From the NCBI GenBank assembly GCA_948468385.1, contig CAOKHZ010000015.1:49884-113883 (forward strand): DNA of 64,000 nt, given 5' to 3'. The stretch's first letter is position 1, and every line of letters starts with the position of its first letter. This document shows positions 58,131 through 64,000 of the stretch, in pieces. A model generated the notes under the pieces. That model saw only the letters and a list, made by a program, of their open reading frames with translations, had not been told where the DNA came from and made no database searches. Source of the stretch: an uncultured Faecalicatena sp. (GTDB taxonomy: Bacteria > Bacillota > Clostridia > Lachnospirales > Lachnospiraceae). A program made the position numbers and the translations under genes.

Positions 58131-59339
58131 TCAGCATATATCGGCTTCCACGCGAAGCTCCTTGCATCGGTTAAATCGTGCGAAGCGTTTGAAGCAGCTT
58201 TGTACTTGTTGCCGCAATCTTTTCGTATCTTTTACACCGTCTTCGTACCAGACGTGCTTTATCGTCAGGATGCCCGCCTTTGTGTCTGCCGCAAATTCGG
58301 CGTGTCCGATAAAGCGGTCGCCGCAGAGCAGGGGGAGCACGTAATATCCATATTTCCGTTTGGCGGCGGGGGTGTAAATTTCCCATGTATATTCAAAATC
58401 GAACAATTCGTGAATCAGCTTGCGATCCCACATCATGCAGTCTAGCGGGGCAATCAGTTCGCAACGGGATTTTTGCGGCTTTTCCTCAAAAGCCATTTCC
58501 AGAAAGGGCAAATCTTCGTTGTGGCAATAGAATGCATGTTTGATTCCCTCTACGTGGACTTCTAAAAGCTTCCTTTCCGCGAGTAATTCTTCAAATGCCC
58601 GCGTGCGCTCGTCGGCTTTCAAACCCCAGATGTTGAGCCAGGCATCGGAAGGGCGGTTCCACATCAGCCCCACGGCACCGATTCGGCGCAGGACGCGCCA
58701 TTTTCTGTGGGCGAATTCGTCGGGCAACGGGTCGGGCGCGGCAAGCAGTTCGGCGGGAAGATATTTGTCCGTGAAATCGTAATATTTTCGGGAGCCGCAT
58801 TTGTGATGGATGATGAGTTCTCCGGTCGAATAGAGTTGTTCCAATACGGAGCGCGCCGCATTGGACTGTTCGCCCCAATTGCCGCTCCAATGAATGGACG
58901 AGTGCCAGTAAATTTTTCCTTCAATGGGTAGTTCGTCTGAGCAAACTGGTCCATGTGCGTGGATGTAGGCACGTGCCGTTTCACAAAGGCCCTCCAGCTC
59001 GGGAAATTCTTCCCCGCCCCTTAATGCGGCATGACGATAACGGCCAAAGTAAGGCCAGTCTGATATCGGAATGATGGACAAATTTTTATCCGGGTAATCC
59101 ACCAGCTTACGGTCTTCGTAAAGCAATTCGTACAATGTCTGCTTGGTAAAGCCCTTTACCCGAGACTGTAGCGTGAGTTCGGCATTCTTTCCGCAGACGT
59201 CCACCGGGTCAAACTGAATGCAGCCCGCCTGTCGCATGAAATCCAGCGCGCCTTGTTTGCCCGTAAAGCGATGTTCGCCAATCAAGCCTTGCTTGTAAAG
59301 GAGAAACGTCCTTGCTTGTTTTTTATTTAATGTAATCAT
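58131..59339 (-). CDS. YcaQ/AlkZ-type winged-helix DNA glycosylase
   Basis: A 402-residue protein of the HTH_42 superfamily. The catalytic Gln-x-Asp is present as 'IQFDPVDV' (Q42, D44), the AlkX/YcaQ variant that removes alkylated bases and unhooks interstrand cross-links. 'LYELLYEDRKLVDYPDKNLSIIP' region and 'WNRPSDAWLNIWGLK' are the family blocks; the C-terminus has 'LIAPLDCMMWDRKLIHELFDFEY' region, the beta-sheet core. Its ATG overlaps the end of the RNase H gene by 4 bases, so the two are translationally coupled. Confidence 0.88.
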   Translation of the reverse strand: MITLNKKQARTFLLYKQGLIGEHRFTGKQGALDFMRQAGCIQFDPVDVCGKNAELTLQSRVKGFTKQTLYELLYEDRKLVDYPDKNLSIIPISDWPYFGRYRHAALRGGEEFPELEGLCETARAYIHAHGPVCSDELPIEGKIYWHSSIHWSGNWGEQSNAARSVLEQLYSTGELIIHHKCGSRKYYDFTDKYLPAELLAAPDPLPDEFAHRKWRVLRRIGAVGLMWNRPSDAWLNIWGLKADERTRAFEELLAERKLLEVHVEGIKHAFYCHNEDLPFLEMAFEEKPQKSRCELIAPLDCMMWDRKLIHELFDFEYTWEIYTPAAKRKYGYYVLPLLCGDRFIGHAEFAADTKAGILTIKHVWYEDGVKDTKRLRQQVQSCFKRFARFNRCKELRVEADIC

Positions 59340-60253
59340 GCGGGTGTCTCCTGGTTTTTGATTTCCGGAATCCCATTCCCTTCTGTCAATGCCTTTTTGG
59401 CCAGCTTGTCTGCCATTTCATTATAATAGTCCCCGGTGTGGGCGGCGATTTTGGTGAAGGAAATTTTGATTCTTTGGCCGTTTTGCCGCATGTATGCGGC
59501 GTATTTTTGTGTCAAAGGGTTATTCGTCTTCCACTTGCCCGTGGCCCACATTTCGATGCCAGAATAGTCGTAGCGGATGTCAACGGCCGGGTAATCATTT
59601 TTGATACACCATTTGACGGCGAACATCGCCCCTAACATTTCCCCGGTCACGTTGCGCAATGCCAGGGAATCGGGATTGTCGCCATTGCCCGACCATTCGC
59701 CAATCTCGCCATCGGGGGTGATGAGGACGCATCCGAAGGAGTAGCGTTTTATTTTTTTGTCAAAACTGCCGTCCACGTAGGCGACAACCTGGCCGGGAAG
59801 ATGAGCTATGGTCGGCGGGGCAGTGCGCGTGTCGGTGTGCGTGGCAGTCTTGGGGCTTTTGGGGGACTTCGCGGGAGTGCTTGTGGAAGTTTTCGCCGTG
59901 GGAGCTTTCGTGGAGGCGTCCTTCGGAACTTTCGAGGGAATCTTCGCCGGGGGTTTTAGTGCAAAGACCGACGAGACTTTTTTTACGACATCATTCGATG
60001 AAGTCTTTGCGGTACTTTTTTTTACATTGTCCACCGGACGCTCTTTCGCATCTCTAAACACATTGTTTGACGAAGTTTCCACGGTTTTCTTCTTCGCCCC
60101 ACCTTTCAGATACTCTTTTGCGGCTTCTTTAGTGGGAAAGCCTTTATATTCCGCTCCGGGATATCCGTCCACGGAAGCCCTGCACTCATCCCAGGTCTGG
60201 AAAATGCCGGTGACTTTGCCGGTTCTCACGGCGTAAAAATTTTTCTTGGCCAT
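59336..60253 (-). CDS. Ribonuclease H with viroplasmin-type N-terminal domain
   Basis: A 305-residue protein. Residues about 3-48 ('NFYAVRTGKVTGIFQTWDECRASVDGYPG') are a caulimovirus viroplasmin-like RNA-binding domain, as in eukaryotic RNase H1. A 95-residue low-complexity linker rich in Lys, Thr, Ser, Ala and Pro follows. The RNase H fold has Asp in 'VVAYVDGSFDKK', Glu in 'TGEMLGAMFA', Asp in 'IRYDYSG' and Asp in 'NEMADKLAKKA', i.e. the DEDD set. It removes RNA from RNA-DNA hybrids. ATG after CCTAAAGGAGTAGTT. Coupled to the glycosylase gene that follows. Confidence 0.9.
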   Translation of the reverse strand: MAKKNFYAVRTGKVTGIFQTWDECRASVDGYPGAEYKGFPTKEAAKEYLKGGAKKKTVETSSNNVFRDAKERPVDNVKKSTAKTSSNDVVKKVSSVFALKPPAKIPSKVPKDASTKAPTAKTSTSTPAKSPKSPKTATHTDTRTAPPTIAHLPGQVVAYVDGSFDKKIKRYSFGCVLITPDGEIGEWSGNGDNPDSLALRNVTGEMLGAMFAVKWCIKNDYPAVDIRYDYSGIEMWATGKWKTNNPLTQKYAAYMRQNGQRIKISFTKIAAHTGDYYNEMADKLAKKALTEGNGIPEIKNQETPA

Positions 60254-60312
60254 AACTACTCCTTTAGGAAATGTAAAGATTAATTCTTTAACAGTTCCTT
60301 AGCATGTTCGTC

Positions 60313-60341
60313 TTGATATTTCATGAGGATAAGTGTATCAT
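60313..60341 (+). promoter_or_regulatory. Possible promoter of the 4Fe-4S aldo/keto reductase
   Basis: TTGATA at 60313-60318, TATCAT at 60336-60341, spacer 17, about 70 bases before the ATG. Confidence 0.5.
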
Positions 60342-60412
60342 AGATTCAGATAGATTCCAATGTTTTTCTGAAATTTTACAATGAACCAATTTTACAATTG
60401 GGAGGACTCATC

Positions 60413-61591
60413 ATGCAATATAGGGAAGACAAACACGGAAACCAACTGTCCATTCTCGGCTACGGCTGTATGCGTTTTACGAAAAAGGGCAACAAGATTG
60501 ACATTGACAAGGCGGAGCGGGAACTATTATATGCCATTGAACAAGGCGTGAATTATTTGGACACCGCATATATTTACGGCGGGAGCGAGGCGGCGTTGGG
60601 CAAGATTCTGGAGCAAAACCAGATTCGCGACAAGGTTTACATTGCCACGAAGTTGCCGCAGTACATGGTAAAATCCCTGGAAGGGGCGGAGAAAATATTC
60701 CAGGAGGAGCTAAAACGGTTACGTACGGATTACGTGGACTATTACCTGATGCACATGTTAAGCGACGTGGACAATTGGGAGCGGTTAAAATCAATCGGCA
60801 TTGACAAGTGGATTGAGAAGAAAAAGCAAAGCGGACAGATTCGCAATGTCGGTTTTTCGTTTCATGGGACGACGTCACATTTTTTGCCGTTGCTTGACGC
60901 GTATGACTGGGATTTTTGCCAAATCCAGTATAATTATCTGGACGAGCATACGCAGGCGGGGCGAAAAGGACTTGAGTATGCGGGGGAAAAAGGGATTCCG
61001 GTCATCATCATGGAGCCGCTTCGGGGCGGGAAGCTGGTCAATGACCTGCCAAAGAAGGCGCGGGAGGCCATTGCGGCGGATGCAAAGAAGAGAAGCGCGG
61101 CGGAACTGGCTTTGCGCTGGCTGTGGGACCAGCCGCAGGTGACGTGCGTCTTGTCGGGCATGAATTCGTTGGAAATGGTGAAGGAGAATATTCGGATTGC
61201 GTCAAGCGTGCAGGCGGGCGAGTTGACAGACGAGGATTTTGAGATGATTTCGAAGGTGCGCGCTTCCATCATGGACAGCGTGAAGATTGGTTGTACCGGT
61301 TGCGGGTATTGTCAGCCTTGTCCGAAAAATATCGGGATTCCGCAGGCGTTCCAGAGTTATAACTTGATTGAGGTGGAGGGGAAGTCGAAGGCATGGATGG
61401 AATATTTTCAGAACACGGCACTGCGTTCGAAGACGAGCAGTGTTTCCCAATGCGTCGGCTGCGGGAAGTGCGAGGAGCATTGTCCCCAGCACTTGCCCAT
61501 CCGCCAGTATTTGAAGGACGTGGAACGGACAATGGAGACACCGGTGTACCGGATCGCGAAAAAATTGGTGAAACTGTTGAATTTGTATTGA
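60413..61591 (+). CDS. Aldo/keto reductase with C-terminal ferredoxin-type 4Fe-4S domain
   Basis: A 392-residue oxidoreductase. AKR core: Asp and Tyr in 'VNYLDTAYIYGGSE', Lys in 'YIATKLPQYM', His in 'YYLMHMLSD'. Two Fe-S cluster motifs follow: 'CTGCGYCQPCP' (about residue 290) and 'CVGCGKCEEHCPQ' (about 345). Such proteins probably take electrons from ferredoxin or pass them to it, suiting an anaerobe. ATG at 60413 follows GGGAGGA. Substrate unknown. A family B palindrome and a terminator follow. Confidence 0.9.
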   Translation: MQYREDKHGNQLSILGYGCMRFTKKGNKIDIDKAERELLYAIEQGVNYLDTAYIYGGSEAALGKILEQNQIRDKVYIATKLPQYMVKSLEGAEKIFQEELKRLRTDYVDYYLMHMLSDVDNWERLKSIGIDKWIEKKKQSGQIRNVGFSFHGTTSHFLPLLDAYDWDFCQIQYNYLDEHTQAGRKGLEYAGEKGIPVIIMEPLRGGKLVNDLPKKAREAIAADAKKRSAAELALRWLWDQPQVTCVLSGMNSLEMVKENIRIASSVQAGELTDEDFEMISKVRASIMDSVKIGCTGCGYCQPCPKNIGIPQAFQSYNLIEVEGKSKAWMEYFQNTALRSKTSSVSQCVGCGKCEEHCPQHLPIRQYLKDVERTMETPVYRIAKKLVKLLNLY

Positions 61592-61604
61592 TAGGGGCTC
61601 GTGT

Positions 61605-61647
61605 TCGGTTCCCGGTCAATTACCAAGCTGATTGGCCGGGCAGATTG
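61605..61647 (+). repeat. Palindromic repeat family B, copy 4
   Basis: CCCGGTCAATTACC, AAGCTGATT, GGCCGGG and then GCAGATTG. It keeps the layout of copies 1-3 but is more diverged. Found directly behind the aldo/keto reductase and before its terminator. Confidence 0.5.
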
Positions 61648-61656
61648 TAACAATAT

Positions 61657-61699
61657 GACAATAAAAGCGGCGGGGAAAGTCCCGGCCGCTTTTATTGTC
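61657..61699. terminator. Terminator between aldo/keto reductase and flavodiiron gene
   Basis: GACAATAAAAGCGGC pairs with GCCGCTTTTATTGTC, with an inner CGGG/CCCG; symmetric, serving both convergent genes. Confidence 0.85.
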
Positions 61700-61790
61700 A
61701 TTTTCATGTGTGATAGCCCAAGGTTCACGAAACAATATGTCAAAGGCATACTCGCTTTTTGCAAGGGCTTGTATTTTTGTCAAGAGGAGG

Positions 61791-62945
61791 TTACTTGCAC
61801 ATTTCATCGGCCAGCGCGTCAATCTGTGCCACGTTATCTTCGTTCATGGCGGACTTGATGGTCACGACGGGTTCCACGATGGTCGTGTTTTTGCAGCCAT
61901 CCAGCATCTTGGTCATCACCTTGGCGGCGGTGGAGGCCCAGGAACCGTTTTCCATCAGGCCGACGGTGCGGTTCTGCCAATTGTGCTCGGCGAGCGTGGT
62001 GATAAACTCGCGCATGAACGGGAAGATGTCGGCGTTGTATGTAGTGGTGGCGAGAATCACTTTCCCGTAACGGAACGCGTCCTCGACCGCCTCGGCCATG
62101 TCGCAGCGCGCAAGGTCGTTGATTGCTACTTTCGGACAACCTTTTTCTTTCAATTTGTCAGCCAGCAGTCCGACCGCCTTTTTTGTATTTCCATAAACAG
62201 ACGTGTAGGCAATCATGACACCTTCGGACTCTACGCCGTAAGATGACCATGTGTTGTATAAATCCAGATAATATCCAAGATTCTCATTTAAAACCGGGCC
62301 GTGCAGCGGGCAAATCGTCTGGATATCCAAGGTGGAAGCCTTTTTAAGAAGTGCTTGTGCCTGCACTCCGTACTTTCCGACGATGCCGAAGTAATAGCGG
62401 CGAGCTTCGCAAGCCCAGTCTTCCTCCACGTCCAATGCGCCGAACTTGCCAAAGGCATCGGCGGAGAAAAGCACTTTGTCATAATTGTCATAAGTCACGA
62501 TGACCTCCGGCCAATGCACCATCGGCGCGGTGACAAAGCAAAGTTCATGCTTGCCGAGGGAAAGCATGTCTCCTTCTTTGGCGATAAGGCGGCTGTCGAA
62601 AAAATCAGTGCCGAAAAACTGCTTCATCATGGTAAATGCCTTGGCACTTGCAACGATGCGGGTCCGCGGGTAGCGTTCCACAAAGCGCATGATATTTGCC
62701 GAATGATCCGGCTCCATGTGTTGGACAATCAGGTAATCCGGCAGGCGTTCGCCAAGGACGGCGGCTACGTTGGCTAGCCATTCCTCTCCGAAATGTGCAT
62801 CCACGGTGTCAAATACGGCAATTTTTTCATCCATGATCACGTAAGAATTATAAGCCATGCCATTCTTCACCATGTACTGCCCTTCGAAAAGGTCGATGTC
62901 GTGGTCGTTTACACCTACGTATTTGATGTCGTTTGAAATTTTCAT
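61791..62945 (-). CDS. FprA-type flavodiiron protein (O2/NO reductase)
   Basis: A 384-residue A-type flavoprotein that reduces O2 to water (or NO to N2O), protecting anaerobes. The N-terminal metallo-beta-lactamase-like domain has the diiron ligands 'HMEPDH' (H76, E78, D80, H81), H144 in 'PMVHWPE', D163 in 'FSADAFGKFGA' and H215 in 'CPLHGPV'. The flavodoxin domain begins about residue 243 ('VMIAYTSVYGNTKKAV') with FMN-binding loops 'TTTYNADIFPFM' and 'NGSWA'. ATG at 62945 after CCAAAGAAAGGATGCATCATT. No rubredoxin gene is adjacent. Confidence 0.94.
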   Translation of the reverse strand: MKISNDIKYVGVNDHDIDLFEGQYMVKNGMAYNSYVIMDEKIAVFDTVDAHFGEEWLANVAAVLGERLPDYLIVQHMEPDHSANIMRFVERYPRTRIVASAKAFTMMKQFFGTDFFDSRLIAKEGDMLSLGKHELCFVTAPMVHWPEVIVTYDNYDKVLFSADAFGKFGALDVEEDWACEARRYYFGIVGKYGVQAQALLKKASTLDIQTICPLHGPVLNENLGYYLDLYNTWSSYGVESEGVMIAYTSVYGNTKKAVGLLADKLKEKGCPKVAINDLARCDMAEAVEDAFRYGKVILATTTYNADIFPFMREFITTLAEHNWQNRTVGLMENGSWASTAAKVMTKMLDGCKNTTIVEPVVTIKSAMNEDNVAQIDALADEMCK

Positions 62946-63143
62946 AATGATGCATCCTTTCTTTGGAAATTTGTTGCGTGGTGACACCGGAGAAAGGTTT
63001 TTCATTTCCGATATCACGTAGTAGAATACAACAGATTTTTAAAGTATATCATATTCTTCAAGTAATAGAAACCATTTTCCCTAAAATATCCTTTGTGGAA
63101 AATAACGATATTTTCACCCGATTTTAAAAATAAAAATCAAGGG

Positions 63144-63173
63144 TTTACAAAACATATGTTCTAGTGTTATGAT
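63144..63173 (+). promoter_or_regulatory. Promoter with LexA-like operator before the HTH gene
   Basis: TTTACA at 63144-63149 and TATGAT at 63168-63173, spacer 18. The spacer contains the palindrome AACATATGTT (63151-63160); with flanks AAACATATGTTC it differs from the Gram-positive LexA box GAAC-N4-GTTC in one base. It could be an SOS box or an autoregulatory operator of the HTH protein. Confidence 0.45.
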
Positions 63174-63280
63174 GTAGGAAAATTGCAGGCAAATACGTGA
63201 GGTTCGGGGCGCGAAAGGGACGTGCGCCTTGTGAATGGGGCACGAATGGCTTGACTCTGAGGCTGGAAAGGAGGATGCAT

Positions 63281-63610
63281 ATGTATCCGTTGATTGACAA
63301 GGAGAAAACGGGGCGGTGGCTGAAACTGTTGTTTGCGGTGAGGGGAGTGCGTCCGAGGGATATACAAGAATATCTGTCGCTTGGTTGTATTCAGACGGTG
63401 TATCGTTGGCTGGATGGGACGAACATTCCAAGCATGGATCATCTGTATGCGTTAAGTGGATTGTTGGGAATCACCGTGGATCAGATGGTCGTCGGCAACA
63501 AGGACGACAAGACGTGGCGAGGACGGCGAGAAGCAAGTTTTCGTTTGGCGGGATATCTGGCACGGATGGGAGAAAGGGGGAACAAGTCGGCTCGGTGTCG
63601 GGTAGCATGA
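63281..63610 (+). CDS. Small HTH (XRE-like) regulator
   Basis: A 109-residue protein. The ATG at 63281 follows AAAGGAGGATGCAT. Residues 10-70 fit an XRE-type helix-turn-helix: 'IQEYLSLGCIQTVYRWLDGTNIPSMDHLYALSGLLGITVDQMV' region, with helices 2-3 at 'IQTVYRWLDG'. The last 35 residues are basic and likely unstructured. Likely a transcription factor, possibly acting on its own promoter. A strong terminator follows. Confidence 0.75.
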   Translation: MYPLIDKEKTGRWLKLLFAVRGVRPRDIQEYLSLGCIQTVYRWLDGTNIPSMDHLYALSGLLGITVDQMVVGNKDDKTWRGRREASFRLAGYLARMGERGNKSARCRVA

Positions 63611-63660
63611 AATCGAATCAAGGGACTTGTTTTGGTGAGAAGAAAAAGCGGAAAATTGGA

Positions 63661-63704
63661 GCCGGCGTACCGATGGCGCGTTGCCATCGGTGCACCGGTT
63701 TTTT
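63661..63704 (+). terminator. Terminator after the HTH gene
   Basis: GCCGG...CCGATGGC pairs with GCCATCGG...CCGG around GCGTT and ends in TTTTTT. Confidence 0.8.
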
Positions 63705-63723
63705 GAATTTTGAATTCAATGAT

Positions 63724-63768
63724 AAAGAGCCAACAATCGCTTGAATTTAGCGACCTATTGGCTCTTTT
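63724..63768. terminator. Bidirectional terminator before recombinase end
   Basis: AAAGAGCCAA pairs with TTGGCTCTTTT, with inner TCGCT/AGCGA. Serves the minus-strand recombinase gene. Confidence 0.65.
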
Positions 63769-63794
63769 GTTTGTTGAATGATACTGAAATGATA

Positions 63795-63959
63795 CTATTT
63801 GTGTAGCGCGTCCATCTTCCGGGCAATGTCCTCCTGGCGTGACGGGAACATGTGCGAATAGGTTTTCAGGGTGATGTCTGCCGATTCGTGTCCCAGGCGT
63901 TTGGCGATAAGCACGGGATTCGCTCCCAGGTCAATCAGTAGTGAAGCGTGGGAGTGCCC
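63795..63959 (-). pseudogene. C-terminal end of a phage-type tyrosine recombinase, probably truncated
   Basis: Fifty-four codons on the minus strand: 'GHSHASLLIDLGANPVLIAKR', 'LGHESADITLKTYSHMF' and the tail 'RQEDIARKMDALHK'. This contains the His of the LGH box and the nucleophile Tyr of tyrosine integrases. Upstream, the expected HDLRH-type box with the second catalytic Arg should precede 'SHASLL', but the sequence reads 'FVFIILYG' in an open frame up to the window edge. A rearrangement or insertion boundary therefore seems to lie at about 63960. Confidence 0.7.
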
Positions 63960-64000
63960 ATACAGTATAATAAAGACAAATCGGAGAACCCCCGTAAAAT

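Overview
This window is a chromosomal segment of a low-to-mid GC Firmicute. Gene order, SpoVG, the L10 leader, the Na+/K+-type membrane pyrophosphatase and many family-level matches (DUF4869, TIGR04076, BceRSAB-like cassettes, FprA-type flavodiiron protein) point to a Clostridia member, most likely Lachnospiraceae; the genus cannot be fixed from sequence reading alone. Leu TTG and Thr ACG are used heavily throughout. No rRNA, tRNA, CRISPR array or complete insertion sequence was found.

Region 1 (1-10.5 kb) is accessory: an AAA ATPase/nuclease cut by the window edge, three GNAT acetyltransferases, a TfoX C-terminal-domain protein, a DUF4869 protein paired with an unusual P-loop protein, a small P-loop kinase, DinB-like, TIGR04076 and DUF3788 proteins, an oxidoreductase, an amino-acid racemase homologue and an aldo/keto reductase. 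Between them lie stubs of decayed genes (TraX, RhuM/Fic, metallo-beta-lactamase fold).

Region 2 (10.6-21 kb) holds two consecutive response regulator - sensor kinase - ABC ATPase - FtsX-type permease cassettes of the kind that sense and remove cell-envelope-active peptides. They are separated by remnants of a DUF4143 ATPase and a RelE/ParE toxin.

Region 3 (21-37 kb) is housekeeping: rarA, a prolyl-tRNA trans-editing deacylase, then rpmG-secE-nusG-rplK-rplA, the L10 leader with rplJ-rplL, rpoB-rpoC, and hppA. Regulatory RNA signals are well preserved: two L1-type hairpins before rplK and rplA, the L10 leader, and an attenuator before rpoB.

Region 4 (37-47.9 kb) lies between rpoC and the str operon: prs, dnaI-like and dnaD-like replication genes and murC on the minus strand; spoVG with a highly structured leader; an rluA-family pseudouridine synthase (minus); the xpaC-telA pair; and proS of the type lacking the insertion editing domain, matching the free-standing editing protein of region 3.

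Region 5 (47.9-55.4 kb) is rpsL-rpsG-fusA-tuf followed by uraA-upp and a HIT hydrolase. Region 6 (55.4-64 kb) is accessory again: an HD-domain protein that has lost its catalytic core, an intact HD protein, a YcaQ/AlkZ-type glycosylase overlapping an RNase H, a ferredoxin-linked aldo/keto reductase, a flavodiiron protein, a small HTH regulator, and the C-terminal end of a tyrosine recombinase at the right edge.

Two families of short intergenic palindromes occur in the window: a 41-bp family (three copies) and a second family of about 40-46 bp (four copies, one of which supplies the last codons of the dnaI-like gene). The most useful leads for novelty are these repeats, the spoVG and rpsG leader RNAs, the DUF4869/P-loop pair and the HD protein without its HD motif.
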